A DNA stretch of 30,875 nucleotides. Source: DATCHW01 sp036508135 (lineage in GTDB: Bacteria; Bacteroidota; Ignavibacteria; Tepidaquicellales; Tepidaquicellaceae). The DNA lies in contig DATCHW010000143.1 of the NCBI GenBank assembly GCA_036508135.1, positions 1-30,875 on the forward strand. The letters run 5' to 3'. Each line of letters starts with the position of its first letter. The first letter of the stretch is position 1. Shown here piece after piece: positions 1 to 9,174 of this stretch. The translations under genes were made by a program, and so were the position numbers. The notes beneath the pieces are model-generated. The model saw nothing but the letters and a program-made list of their open reading frames with translations, was not told the origin of the DNA and did no database searches.

Positions 1-1942
1 CTTTTAAAAGTGGATAATAAGAGTGTTCAATACGAATCACATTAGGCCAGGAAATTTCAAAATCTTTCTTTTCATTTACCGGTTCTATCTTTACTTTTGG
101 TGAAGGAGGTGGTGGTGGCGGTCCATCAATAGATTCGTGTGGTAAGAAAGTAAATGGCACACCAAATATATTTACATACTCAGCTTCAAACATTTCGGAG
201 CCAGGTGTTAAATCATAGCTTGTTCTTCTTAATCCTCTTCCCACTACCTGTTCACAAAGTAATTGACTTGTAAAAGCCCGTAAACCCATAATATGAGTCA
301 CAGTTTTTGCATCCCATCCTTCCGATAACATTCCGACAGAGATAACTTTCTGAATTTTTTCACCTGGTTTTCCAACCTGACCGACAGTATCAACGGTATT
401 TCGTAAGATTTCAGCAAGTTCTTGTTTATTTAATTTCTTTTCTTTTTTTTCTTCCTGTTCTTCCTGTATATTCATATCGTCTTCGTTTACAGGTTCACTT
501 TTAGATTCAGCTAATTCCAAAACCTTAGAATCTATATGAAGTATTTTATCTTTTTCGCATAATTCATCAATCTTGATTCTTTTGTGCTCAAATGAATATC
601 TCACTCTTGCTGCTGTTTCAGTTCTATTAGCAACAGTAATCATTACAGGTGGAGTTGGCATATTACATTGCTTCCACAAATTAGCAGTTTCAAGCCAATC
701 TTTACCAAGAAGATAATATGCTGTATTAACTAAATCTGGCAATGGTTCTTGTTCTTCTGCTTTTCTGTTAAGATCGTCTTTTACTTCATCATCAGCATAT
801 ATATGATATAAACGTGATTTGTAATTTTTAGCTAATTTCGAGTCATCCCGAATTACTACTCTTGGTGTTTTTACTAATCCCGATTCAATTGCATCGTTCA
901 ACCCAAAGTCACTCACAATCCAATCATATAAAGTTTCTTCTGAACTTTGTTTTCCTGTAGGCGAAAAAGGTGTTGCAGTAAAATCATAACAATTAATAAT
1001 ATTCCTTGCGGTGTGGATTCTGTCAAGTCCGCTTATCCAAACTGTTGCTTCTCTTTCTTGTTCCTTATATTCTCTCTTAATTTTTAGTTCAGGGTTTACT
1101 CTCCACGCATGATGTGCTTCATCATTAATTACTATTATGTTATTGGCTGTTGAGATACTCGAAAGTACTTCCCTTACATATGCTTCATTACTTTTTGCAC
1201 CTCTTTTATCTACTGATTTTTTCTTTTTTAATTTTTCTTCTGTTTCCCAGCTTAAAGTATGCCAGTTTTCTATAAGGACCTTACCCTGTCTTAATTTATC
1301 ATAAAGAGATGCCGGTACAATATTAAATTCATCATAATAATTGCTTTTACCTGCAGGTATTAAAACTTGCAATCGAGTTTTTACCGTTAATCCCGGAGCA
1401 ACAACAAATATATTCTTCGAAAATCTCTGATCTTGCGGATAAGTAACTTTATTTAATATGTTATATGCAATCAACATAGTCATTACGATTGTTTTACCTG
1501 AACCAGTAGCCATTTTCGAACAAATTCTTTTAAACTCACCTCCGTCAGATGGAATTTCAATTCCAACTTTATCTGATGCAGGGGCTTCATTTAACCATAT
1601 TAATGTTTCAATTGATTCAAGCTGGCAGAAGAAAAACTTTTTGTTTTCTCTTTCCTGAGGATTATACCAATGTTCAAGTAATCTTCTTGTAATACCTGTA
1701 ATTCCCGGGTACCCGGATTCTCTCCATTTTCTTATTCTTTGCCTGATTTGATTGACAAGAGGAATTGGAACAAATTCACCAGGGTCATCAAATGAACGGG
1801 CTGTTTGCGTGGCAATCACATAACCTGCGGGTCTTCTGCCTACTTTTTTTTCAAATTGTCGTGTTTTTCTGTCAAAGCTCCAATAATATTTAGGCTCTTC
1901 ATAAGGAGAATTGATAATTAATCTATCTATTTTGCCATCCAT
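1..1942 (-). CDS. Type III-like restriction enzyme Res subunit (DEAD/DEAH helicase), 3' end outside window
   Basis: This is the ATP-dependent translocase/nuclease subunit of a restriction-modification system. Only the first 647 residues are visible because the frame stays open to the window edge; any C-terminal nuclease motif would lie outside. The ATG at 1942 is the first in frame after the upstream mod gene and lies 14 bp past the mod stop, so the two are co-transcribed. Helicase motifs seen are Walker A ATGSGKT (about 145-151), DEAHH (about 274-278), a following TATP motif III, and motif VI QVVGRGLRR (about 565-573). A run of six prolines lies shortly before the edge. Order and spacing of motifs fit type III Res proteins (EcoP15I class, established). 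A stand-alone DEAD/DEAH helicase is the alternative, but adjacency to Mod argues for Res. Confidence 0.88.
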   Translation of the reverse strand, partial: MDGKIDRLIINSPYEEPKYYWSFDRKTRQFEKKVGRRPAGYVIATQTARSFDDPGEFVPIPLVNQIRQRIRKWRESGYPGITGITRRLLEHWYNPQERENKKFFFCQLESIETLIWLNEAPASDKVGIEIPSDGGEFKRICSKMATGSGKTIVMTMLIAYNILNKVTYPQDQRFSKNIFVVAPGLTVKTRLQVLIPAGKSNYYDEFNIVPASLYDKLRQGKVLIENWHTLSWETEEKLKKKKSVDKRGAKSNEAYVREVLSSISTANNIIVINDEAHHAWRVNPELKIKREYKEQEREATVWISGLDRIHTARNIINCYDFTATPFSPTGKQSSEETLYDWIVSDFGLNDAIESGLVKTPRVVIRDDSKLAKNYKSRLYHIYADDEVKDDLNRKAEEQEPLPDLVNTAYYLLGKDWLETANLWKQCNMPTPPVMITVANRTETAARVRYSFEHKRIKIDELCEKDKILHIDSKVLELAESKSEPVNEDDMNIQEEQEEKKEKKLNKQELAEILRNTVDTVGQVGKPGEKIQKVISVGMLSEGWDAKTVTHIMGLRAFTSQLLCEQVVGRGLRRTSYDLTPGSEMFEAEYVNIFGVPFTFLPHESIDGPPPPPPSPKVKIEPVNEKKDFEISWPNVIRIEHSYYPLLK

Positions 1943-1956
1943 AGTGTTCTCTTAAT

Positions 1957-4512
1957 TTAATCTAAATTAATTATTCTTAAACTTTCAATTCCCCTGTCAT
2001 CAATAATTTTTATAGCTGCTCTTTTATATTCACCCATTTCAAAAGGTAATGATACTGTTCCTTTATATACTTCTATCAAATCTTCATCTATTTCTGCTTT
2101 TAGATTTTTTGCAAGTTTACTCCATCCTTCTTTTTCACCAGAAATGGGAAAGAAAACTTGTTTTGGAAATAAACTCCTCCCATCATAATCTATATCGAGA
2201 AGCCACATTGCAATATTTTTAGTCCCGCCTGATTCCACATTTCCTGTAACAGGATTGTAATAATCAAAACCATGAACTTCGACAATATATTTTCCTTTAT
2301 CATCACCCTTTTCGATTTTCTTTATTCTTATATCCGGCTGACCCACCATCCAGAAACTTTCATTGCTTGAGCGCTTCTTTTTTAAATCGTCTGTAAGCAA
2401 ATCGCCATTCATTTGTGCTTTAATAATGTTTATTCCGGGCCAATTAAGTTCATCGATATCTTTCGATGCCTCGGGGTCAAAATGGAAAGCGGCAAACACT
2501 ATTAATTTAGGTTGAGGCACTAAGCTTCTCGCTTCCTCTATTGCAAGCTCAACCTGCCTCTGGTCAAGCGGTGAGTATTCGGGACCAAATGATACTACAA
2601 TTCTTTGCTGTTCATCTTCTTTTGTCCCACCATCAAGGTGAAGATTCCTTGTACCGGAAAGTGTTTCGAGCCGGGCAAATTCAATTTTCTTTCCACCCTT
2701 TGCGCGGATTCCTGTTCTTAATAGTTCATCTTTCCATTCATTTTGTCTTAAAGTTTCTCCTGAACGCGAAATTGAACTATCAACCATTTTTGTTTTTTCT
2801 TCACTTGTAATTTCATCGGGAGATTTAACAACAAGAGATGGAACTGCTTCTATAGTAAATGGACCTGTGACTCTTATTCTTGAATTATCAATATAAGGCT
2901 GGTCGTAAATAGTTTCCTGTTCAGGTGGTTCATCATTTGCGATTGTTTTTAAAGTAATATGTGGAACGGTTTTATATTTAAATCCACTTCCTACTCCCTC
3001 TTCAGGATGAGCCAAAAGATAATATTCATAAACCGAAGTCATAAGTCTTTGTTTTGCTAATGTTATCGCAACTCTTGATGTATCACAGGTTATCCATCTT
3101 CTTCCTCTTTGCTCCGCAACAAATGCAGTAGTTCCGCTTCCGCAAGTGATATCAAGTATCAAATCTCCTGGATCTGAACACATTAACATAAATCTATCAA
3201 TCAATTTTGTATTTGTTTGTACAACATAAACTTTAGGTTCGCTAAATCCTGCTGCCGTATCATGCCAACTATTTTCAAGCTGAGTATAGGGAAAATCAGA
3301 ATGAAATTGTTTAAAATATGGATTCTTGCCAAGAACAAAAATTCTATGCTTATTAATAAGTTCAAGAATACCTTCTTTATGTGTTCTCCAACTCTTACCG
3401 CTTAAAGGTTTATAAATAACTTTATTGAGTTCAAATTCATATGTACAAGAAGGGGTATAACCTGATGAAGTTAAAACAGAACGTTTAAATATTTTAACCT
3501 TTAAATTATTATCAAGTTTTTGTAAATCATTTCTATTCAACTTATTATATTTACCATCATTAATATCTATGTAACAAAATTCTGATTCATCCTCGATATT
3601 TCTGTATACAAAAAGAGGTCTAAATTTAATTTTAGATTTACATTTAGCATACCATACAACATAATCATAAATTTTAGCAATTCCGCTTTGACCTAAAGGA
3701 CTCATACTTCTATAATTTATCAAAGCAAAAAAATTATCTTTTCCAAAAACCTCATCCATTATTTCTCTAACATGATGTACATTCTCATCACTTATCTGCA
3801 CAAAAATACTTCCGCTTTCGTGAAGTAACTCTTTCGCAAGCATTAATCTATCTCTTAGATAAGTCAGGTATGAATGAATACCAAGCTCCCAAGTATCGCG
3901 AAACGCTTTTATCATTTCTGGTTCCTGAGAAAGATCATCGTCTTTTCCGTCTTTAACATCGCGGTTATTTACAAATGGTTGAAAGTTACTGCCGTATTTG
4001 ATTCCATAAGGCGGGTCAAAATATATCATTTGAACTTGTCCAGCCATACCTTCTTTTTCAAGAAGTGAATTCATCACAAGAAGACTATCACCTGCAATTA
4101 ATCTATTAGTCCAATTATGTTTATGTTTATAAAACTCAATTGCATCTCTAAGAGGTAGATTTTCACCCGGAGTTTCGAATAGAGAACCTTGAAAAGATGT
4201 ACCATTTATTTTTCTTACTGATTCTATAATTGTTCTTGTATCAATTCTTTCATGAACGTGGAGTGATACCGTTGGAACTTTAAAACTTGTATGCTCTGCT
4301 TTTCCTGACCAAACAAGTTGCGGGTCGAGATGCGGGTCATATTCATAAGATTTCTTATCGGAAACAATATCAGTTTCGGCAGTAACCAAACCTACTTCAG
4401 GAATGTTTATTCTTTCTTTATCATCATGCCTGTATTGTTCAATAGGTCTTTTTTTCTGTACTGAAATGTTTTTAATCTTCTTGTCTATTTTTTTGACAGA
4501 TTTTTTAGACAT
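1957..4512 (-). CDS. Type III-like site-specific DNA methyltransferase (Mod)
   Basis: An 851-residue adenine/cytosine-N4 type DNA methyltransferase, the modification and sequence-recognition subunit that pairs with the downstream Res. The catalytic motif DPPY is at about 166-169 and the SAM-binding motif (DITCGSGTT) at about 454-462. DPPY before the SAM motif is the beta-class order typical of type III Mod proteins. The stretch between them (about 265-430) should be the target-recognition domain; it looks more AT-rich than the rest of the gene, as expected for an exchanged specificity module. The protein is longer than usual Mod proteins (roughly 600-700 residues), with a lysine-rich N-terminus and a C-terminal extension of about 350 residues past the SAM motif. 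The recognition sequence cannot be predicted from this reading. Confidence 0.9.
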   Translation of the reverse strand: MSKKSVKKIDKKIKNISVQKKRPIEQYRHDDKERINIPEVGLVTAETDIVSDKKSYEYDPHLDPQLVWSGKAEHTSFKVPTVSLHVHERIDTRTIIESVRKINGTSFQGSLFETPGENLPLRDAIEFYKHKHNWTNRLIAGDSLLVMNSLLEKEGMAGQVQMIYFDPPYGIKYGSNFQPFVNNRDVKDGKDDDLSQEPEMIKAFRDTWELGIHSYLTYLRDRLMLAKELLHESGSIFVQISDENVHHVREIMDEVFGKDNFFALINYRSMSPLGQSGIAKIYDYVVWYAKCKSKIKFRPLFVYRNIEDESEFCYIDINDGKYNKLNRNDLQKLDNNLKVKIFKRSVLTSSGYTPSCTYEFELNKVIYKPLSGKSWRTHKEGILELINKHRIFVLGKNPYFKQFHSDFPYTQLENSWHDTAAGFSEPKVYVVQTNTKLIDRFMLMCSDPGDLILDITCGSGTTAFVAEQRGRRWITCDTSRVAITLAKQRLMTSVYEYYLLAHPEEGVGSGFKYKTVPHITLKTIANDEPPEQETIYDQPYIDNSRIRVTGPFTIEAVPSLVVKSPDEITSEEKTKMVDSSISRSGETLRQNEWKDELLRTGIRAKGGKKIEFARLETLSGTRNLHLDGGTKEDEQQRIVVSFGPEYSPLDQRQVELAIEEARSLVPQPKLIVFAAFHFDPEASKDIDELNWPGINIIKAQMNGDLLTDDLKKKRSSNESFWMVGQPDIRIKKIEKGDDKGKYIVEVHGFDYYNPVTGNVESGGTKNIAMWLLDIDYDGRSLFPKQVFFPISGEKEGWSKLAKNLKAEIDEDLIEVYKGTVSLPFEMGEYKRAAIKIIDDRGIESLRIINLD

Positions 4513-4545
4513 AAATAATTATAATTGAATTCAAAATATTGTGAT

Positions 4546-4690
4546 TTATTTACCGTCAGGAGGAAACTCCAGACGGTCACGGAAATAGGTTTCGGTTTTG
4601 TCTTTATAAACTCCTGAGATATAGGTATTGAGTCTGAATTTATCCCCATGATGGGTAAATGTATGGAAAAAGAAGAATTTAAGAAATACT
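4546..4690 (-). pseudogene. Possible 3' remnant of an unidentified gene
   Basis: On the minus strand an open frame of about 45 codons ends at the TAA at 4546-4548. Its last part reads like ordinary protein (NTYISGVYKDKTETYFRDRL, then EFPPDGK and stop), unlike the low-complexity sequence next to it. It has no in-frame ATG and is stopped upstream at about 4703. It may be the tail of a gene truncated when the repeat block expanded, or simply chance. I do not recognise a family. Confidence 0.25.
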
Positions 4691-4771
4691 ATTAATAATT
4701 AGGAAATAAGTGTATAGAGTTTGTAGAGTGAATGGAGTGAAGAACAAAAATAATGAACAGGAGAATAAAGT

Positions 4772-4824
4772 TCGTTAAGTTAGTTGAGTTTGTTAAGTTT
4801 GTTAAGTTTGTTAAGTTTGTTAAG
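4772..4824. repeat. 9-bp tandem repeat (TTTGTTAAG)n
   Basis: About six head-to-tail copies of a 9-bp unit, TTTGTTAAG, the first two diverged (CGTTAAG, TAGTTGAG) and the last four identical. On the minus strand it would read Leu-Thr-Asn repeats, but the surrounding frame shows no sign of coding. It marks the start of the repeat-rich block between mod and queA. Confidence 0.85.
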
Positions 4825-4879
4825 ACAGGATTAACGGGATATACGTTCCCAAGCGGGAGCTTGAGGAACGAGGGGAAAC

Positions 4880-5702
4880 GCAGAGTCTTCTCAGAATTGA
4901 TATTCGATTGATCCGAGAAAGACTCTGCTGAAAAAAAACTGGATTCCCCTCCAAAAAGATGAAGGACAGGCCCTCCAAAAGGGGGAAGAGAGTAGTAGCA
5001 GAGCAGGAGAAGGAGCATAATCAGTTGCAGGAGCAGTGGCAGATGCAGTTGTAGTTTCAGAAGCAGGAGCAGTCGTAGATTACGATTGGAAGAACTGGAT
5101 GACCCTGAGGGTACCCGGTAATGAGGGAACGCAGAGTCTTCTCAGAATTGATAATCGATTGATCCGAGAAAGACTCTGCTGAAAAAAAGTTGTAGAAGCA
5201 GGGAAGAGATAGCTGCAGTGGCAGGAGCAGTGGCAGAGGCAGGAGCAGTTGCAGGAGCAGTCGTAGATTACGATTGGAAGAACTGGATGACCCTGAGGGT
5301 ACCCGGTAATGAGAGAACGCAGAGTCTTCTCAGAATTGATAATCGATTGATCCGAGAAAGACTCTGCTGAAAAAAAGTTGCAGAAGCAGGGAAGAGATAG
5401 TTGCAGTGGCAGTTGCAGGAGCAGTGGCAGATGCAGTTGTAGTTACAGAAGCAGGAGCAGTCGTAGATTACGATTGGAAGAACTGGATGACCCTGAGGGT
5501 ACCCGGTAATGAGGGAACGCAGAGTCTTCTCAGAATTGATAATCGATTGATCCGAGAAATACTCTGCTGAAAAAAAGTTGTAGTTGCAGGAGCAGTCGTA
5601 GATTACGATTGGAAGAACTGGATGACCCAGAGGGTACCCGGTAATGAGGGAACGCAGAGTCTTCTCAGAATTGATAATCGATTGATCCGAGAAAGACTCT
5701 GC
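4880..5702. repeat. Five copies of a 49-bp imperfect palindrome within composite repeats
   Basis: A 49-bp palindrome beginning GCAGAGTCTTCTC and ending GAGAAAGACTCTGC occurs at 4880-4928, 5131-5179, 5319-5367, 5519-5567 and 5654-5702. Copies 2, 3 and 5 look identical; copy 1 has one centre change and copy 4 one arm change. Each is followed by TGAAAAAAA. Copies 2-5 belong to a longer unit of about 128 bp, starting at 5063, 5251, 5451 and 5586 with GCAGGAGCAGTCGTAGAT and containing a KpnI-like GGGTACCC. The units are joined by hexamer-like GCAGNN tracts of variable length. The hairpin could form in RNA or single-stranded DNA. The rest of 4513-5878 holds no gene I can support. Confidence 0.9.
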
Positions 5703-5878
5703 TGAAAAAAAGTTGTAGTTGCAGGGAAGAGATAGTTGCAGGGGCAGGGAAGAGATAGTTGCAGTGGCAGGTTAAAGAACAATATAATTAGAAATGAAAA
5801 AGGGGGGATTTTATTTTTTTATTTTCTACGTATTGAATTTTACATAAATATTTATAGTTGGTTTAATTATTTTAAAAT

Positions 5879-7117
5879 ATGATTAATCTACAGGAATTAT
5901 ATATAAGAGATTTTAATTATGAATTGCCGGCGGAGAAGATTGCACAATACCCGCTCGAAGACAGGTCTGCATCGAAACTGCTTATCTATAAAGATAATTC
6001 AATTTCGGATTCTGTCTTTGAAAATATTTCCGATATTATTCCGAAGGATTCTTTTTTAGTTTTAAATAATACTAAGGTAATTCAGGCACGTCTGCATTTT
6101 CATAAAAGCACAGGAGCCTTGATTGAAATTTTCTGCCTTGAACCGCATCACCCGGAATTGAACCTGAATGAAAAAACCGGTGCAGTCTGGAAATGCTTCG
6201 TCGGGAATGTTGGTAAATGGAAACATGGAAAACTTTCAAAGAAATTTATACACAATTCAATTGAAATTGAAATTACCGCAGAGATATTGGAAAGAGAGAA
6301 AGATTATTTTATTGTAAAGTTTAAATGGAACAATGAGAACATCGGACTTGAGGATATCTTACGGGACATAGGTGAGACACCTCTTCCTCCTTACATCAGG
6401 CGCGACTCACAGGATATCGATAAAAACCGTTATCAGACTGTTTATGCAGAAATAGACGGCTCAGTTGCTGCACCTACTGCCGGTTTGCATTTTACTGATA
6501 AGATTTTAAAAGAACTAATTAAAAAAAATATTGATATAAATCATATCACACTGAATGTTGGTGCCGGAACATTTAAACCCGTTAAATGCGAAAAGATAAT
6601 AGACCATTCGATGCATTATGAAAAGATGACCGTATCCAAAGATTTTCTTATTAAACTTCAAAACAATGAAAATCCGGTGATAGCCGTTGGGACTACAACT
6701 TTGAGAACGATTGAATCCCTTTACTGGCTGGGAATAAAATTATCCCTCAATGCGGGATTGAGTACAGACGATTTGATTGTTGAACAATGGGATCCATATA
6801 CAATAAATACTGAAATCGACAGACAGACCGCACTGAATTTTTTAATTGAGATGCTGAATAGAGAAGAAAAAGATTATCTTACCGCCGAGACAGGGATAAT
6901 AATTGCACCGGGATATAATTTTAAATTCGCTGATATATTGGTAACAAATTTTCATCTTCCGAAAAGCACTTTACTTCTGCTTATTGCAGCATTTACCGGA
7001 AATGACTGGAAAAATATTTATGAATTTGCTTTAAATAATAATTTCCGTTTTCTGAGTTACGGAGACAGTTCTATTTTATATAAACAAAAATTACAGGAGT
7101 ATGAAAACAAAAGATAA
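5879..7117 (+). CDS. queA: S-adenosylmethionine:tRNA ribosyltransferase-isomerase
   Basis: QueA transfers and isomerises the ribosyl group of SAM onto 7-aminomethyl-7-deazaguanine in tRNA, giving epoxyqueuosine at the wobble position of Asn, Asp, His and Tyr tRNAs (established family role). The protein is cytoplasmic. The family signatures are visible: the N-terminal DFNYELPAEKIAQYPLEDR region, GSVAAPTAGLHFT near residue 200, GTTTLRTIES, and VTNFHLPKSTLL near residue 360. At 412 residues it is longer than the 340-360 of proteobacterial QueA; a long form is usual in Bacteroidota-like lineages. No clear ribosome binding site precedes the ATG; the upstream sequence is AT-only. It overlaps the next gene by 17 bp, so the two are co-transcribed although no pathway link is obvious. 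Confidence 0.95.
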   Translation: MINLQELYIRDFNYELPAEKIAQYPLEDRSASKLLIYKDNSISDSVFENISDIIPKDSFLVLNNTKVIQARLHFHKSTGALIEIFCLEPHHPELNLNEKTGAVWKCFVGNVGKWKHGKLSKKFIHNSIEIEITAEILEREKDYFIVKFKWNNENIGLEDILRDIGETPLPPYIRRDSQDIDKNRYQTVYAEIDGSVAAPTAGLHFTDKILKELIKKNIDINHITLNVGAGTFKPVKCEKIIDHSMHYEKMTVSKDFLIKLQNNENPVIAVGTTTLRTIESLYWLGIKLSLNAGLSTDDLIVEQWDPYTINTEIDRQTALNFLIEMLNREEKDYLTAETGIIIAPGYNFKFADILVTNFHLPKSTLLLLIAAFTGNDWKNIYEFALNNNFRFLSYGDSSILYKQKLQEYENKR

Positions 7118-8060
7118 ATTTCCATCATTAATGACAATTGCACCAACACCCGTGCAATTTCTTGAAAGCATTAAAAATGATTTCGGTTATAATGTTTTTT
7201 GTAAACGTGATGACCTGACGGGTTTTGCATTCGGCGGGAATAAAACACGCAAACTTGATTACCTTATTTACGATGCAATCGAAAAGGGCTCTGATACACT
7301 AATCGGAGTAGGAGCGGTGCAGTCTAATTTCTGCAGGCTCACTGCTGCAATGGGGAGAAAAGCAGGACTGAATGTTGAACTTGTTCTCGGCGGCAAGAAA
7401 CCTGAAAAGCCAAGTGCGAATTATCTGCTTGATATTTTATTCGGTGCGAATTTAAATTTTGTGGAGTCCGAAGACTGGAATAAATGGGAGGTGAAAGCAA
7501 AACAGCTTGAAACAGAGTTGAGGAAAAAAGGTAAGAGACCATATTTTATGCCGATTGGAGGCTCAAGTCCTGTTGGTGCCTTAGGATATGTGGAAGCATT
7601 TTATGAAATATATGATGACCAGAAATATTTAGATGTAGAATTTAATGTAATTATTCACGCTACCGCTTCTGCGGGTACACAGGCCGGTTTGATTGTCGGT
7701 GCGGCAGTAAAAGGCTGGACCGGAAAAATAATCGGGATCGGAGTTGCAAAGTCGAGTAAACAGATTTCCGGTGAAGTTTACGAACTTGCAAACAAAACTG
7801 CTGAACCTATGAAAATAAAAATTGAAAAAAAGAAAATAATCGTAACAAATGATTATATGGGAAAGGGATATGCAGACCTTACAAAAGACTGCGTAAAAGC
7901 TGTTGAATATTTTGCGAGAAACGAAGGCATAATGCTTGATTATGTATATTCAGGTAAAGCCGCAGCGGGATTACTGGATATGCTAAAGAATAAGAGGTTC
8001 AGGAAAAACATTAATATACTATTCATACACACCGGTGGAAATGTAGGATTATTCAGATGA
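7101..8060 (+). CDS. PLP-dependent D-cysteine desulfhydrase / ACC deaminase family enzyme
   Basis: A fold-type II PLP enzyme of 319 residues in the family of D-cysteine desulfhydrase (DcyD) and 1-aminocyclopropane-1-carboxylate deaminase. Lys48 in FGGNKTRKLDYL is the expected Schiff-base lysine; SAGTQAGL supplies the phosphate-binding loop and HTGGNVGLF the C-terminal signature. Where relatives usually have QSNHTR it reads QSNFCR, so the serine and asparagine are kept but the His-Thr pair is replaced; this could alter substrate preference. The ATG lies inside the end of queA with AGGAG only one base upstream, which is too close for a normal ribosome site; translational coupling or a start at the Met 10 codons later (7131) is possible. 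Substrate (D-cysteine, ACC or another amino acid) cannot be settled here. Confidence 0.82.
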   Translation: MKTKDKFPSLMTIAPTPVQFLESIKNDFGYNVFCKRDDLTGFAFGGNKTRKLDYLIYDAIEKGSDTLIGVGAVQSNFCRLTAAMGRKAGLNVELVLGGKKPEKPSANYLLDILFGANLNFVESEDWNKWEVKAKQLETELRKKGKRPYFMPIGGSSPVGALGYVEAFYEIYDDQKYLDVEFNVIIHATASAGTQAGLIVGAAVKGWTGKIIGIGVAKSSKQISGEVYELANKTAEPMKIKIEKKKIIVTNDYMGKGYADLTKDCVKAVEYFARNEGIMLDYVYSGKAAAGLLDMLKNKRFRKNINILFIHTGGNVGLFR

Positions 8061-8085
8061 ATGTGGGATACTAATTATCTTTTTC

Positions 8086-8151
8086 TTTTCACCCCACTCC
8101 TGCCCCTCCATCCGACGAGTCGAGATTCCGAGACCTTGAATTGGGAGGGGT
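8086..8151. repeat. 66-bp dispersed repeat, copy A
   Basis: This segment recurs at 8319-8384 with one mismatch (65/66). It starts TTTTCACCCCAC and contains CCCCTCC and GGAGGGG arms about 30 bp apart, so it can fold back on itself. An inner CCGACGAGTCGAG motif also appears, altered, near 8223 and 27069. It lies downstream of the PLP-enzyme gene and may act as its terminator or be a REP-like element. The rest of 8061-8556 holds no supportable gene. Confidence 0.85.
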
Positions 8152-8318
8152 GATAACAAAATTGTTTTTAGATTATTACTCCGGAGCGTAATATCGAGAG
8201 TTTAAGAACCCCCTACCCCAATCCCGACGAGTCAGGACTCTTCGACTTTTAAAAAAAGGGAGATATTAAATAAAACATTTTCTTTTTACGTTAATGTCTG
8301 ATACGAATTGTATATTTA

Positions 8319-8384
8319 TTTTCACCCCACCCCTGCCCCTCCATCCGACGAGTCGAGATTCCGAGACCTTGAATTGGGAGGGGT
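8319..8384. repeat. 66-bp dispersed repeat, copy B
   Basis: Second copy of the 66-bp element in the same orientation, 233 bp after copy A, differing by one base (CACCCC versus CACTCC near the start). The flanking bases differ (TGATAAC versus TAATAG on the right), which places the repeat boundary at the GGAGGGGT arm. Confidence 0.85.
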
Positions 8385-8440
8385 TAATAGAATATCATCG
8401 GTTTTAAATCAATTAGAGATTTTTTTACAACCCCCTTAAT

Positions 8441-8458
8441 CCCCCTTTAATAAGGGGG
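8441..8458. terminator. C5/G5 hairpin (terminator or REP-like)
   Basis: CCCCCTT-TAAT-AAGGGGG forms a perfect 7-bp stem with a 4-base loop upstream of the DinB gene. There is no T-run after the stem on either strand, so it may be a repeat element rather than a strong intrinsic terminator. A related C6/G6 hairpin follows the DinB gene. Confidence 0.5.
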
Positions 8459-8556
8459 AATTAAAAATCTTAAATTCTTATCCATTAATACTTTTTTCTA
8501 TTTTAGTTATATTAAAATACATTAATTGATTTTTTGAAATAAAAGAAAGGGGATAT

Positions 8557-9072
8557 ATGAACAGACCATTAGCGGACGAGTATCCGGAATATTACAATCA
8601 ATACATTAATTTAGTAAAAGAAGGCGATATACTAAGCATACTTGAAGAGCAATCAACTTTTGTACAGGGTTTTTTAACGGGGATTCCCGAGGATTTAGGG
8701 GATAAGTCGTATGCATTCGGGAAATGGACACTTAAGGAAATACTCGGGCATATGATAGATAATGAAAGAATTATGGCTTACAGGTTTTTACGAATTGTAA
8801 GGGGCGATAAGCAGCAGCTTCCCGGTTTTGATCAGGATGAATACGTGCTTCACGGTAAATTTTTTAGACGGACAATAAAAGACCTTATCGATGAAAAACT
8901 TCTGGTAAGAGCATCCAATCTTATACTTTTCCGAACTGTTGATGAGGATGATTTGCTTTTGAGGGGGACTTTTAATGATATTGAAATTTCAGCAAGGGCA
9001 CTTCTTTTTGTTATAGCAGGTCATGAATTGCATCACATTGATTTTATAAAACAAAATCATCTTTCGGCTTAG
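8557..9072 (+). CDS. DinB family putative metal-dependent protein
   Basis: A 171-residue four-helix-bundle protein of the DinB/YfiT superfamily. His65 in ILGHMIDNER and His156/His160 in AGHELHHIDF give the three-histidine metal site typical of the family. Many members are thiol-dependent S-transferases (for example bacillithiol- or mycothiol-linked), but the actual reaction is unknown here. The ATG is well placed after AAAGAAAGGGG, the best Shine-Dalgarno sequence in the window. The gene is monocistronic, flanked by C/G-rich hairpins on both sides, and convergent with the ccm operon. Despite the name there is no evidence of SOS control: I see no LexA-type site upstream. Confidence 0.85.
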   Translation: MNRPLADEYPEYYNQYINLVKEGDILSILEEQSTFVQGFLTGIPEDLGDKSYAFGKWTLKEILGHMIDNERIMAYRFLRIVRGDKQQLPGFDQDEYVLHGKFFRRTIKDLIDEKLLVRASNLILFRTVDEDDLLLRGTFNDIEISARALLFVIAGHELHHIDFIKQNHLSA

Positions 9073-9137
9073 AGATTGTCTGAACCATGATTTATAGGAT
9101 TCAAGGATTTACCTGATGGTTTTTAATATTATATAAG

Positions 9138-9159
9138 TCCCCCCTTTACTAAGGGGGGA
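9138..9159. terminator. C6/G6 hairpin between convergent genes
   Basis: TCCCCCC-TTTACTAA-GGGGGGA forms a perfect 7-bp stem (closing T-A pair and six C-G pairs) between the DinB stop (9072) and the ccmF stop (9175). Its place between convergent genes suggests a bidirectional terminator; T-runs are weak on both sides. It resembles the hairpin at 8441-8458. Confidence 0.55.
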
Positions 9160-9174
9160 TAATGAAATTTTATC

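Noticed and set aside
4692..5018. A 108-codon minus-strand open frame with Leu-Thr-Asn repeats
   Set aside because: It is made of the 9-bp tandem repeat and one copy of the palindrome; no family-like sequence or ribosome site, and composition follows the DNA repeats.
4880..5702. CRISPR array
   Set aside because: Repeats are long palindromes with irregular spacing, the intervals are themselves repeated, and no cas gene is present.
8557..9072. SOS-regulated DNA damage gene
   Set aside because: The DinB-family name is historical; no LexA-like palindrome is seen upstream.
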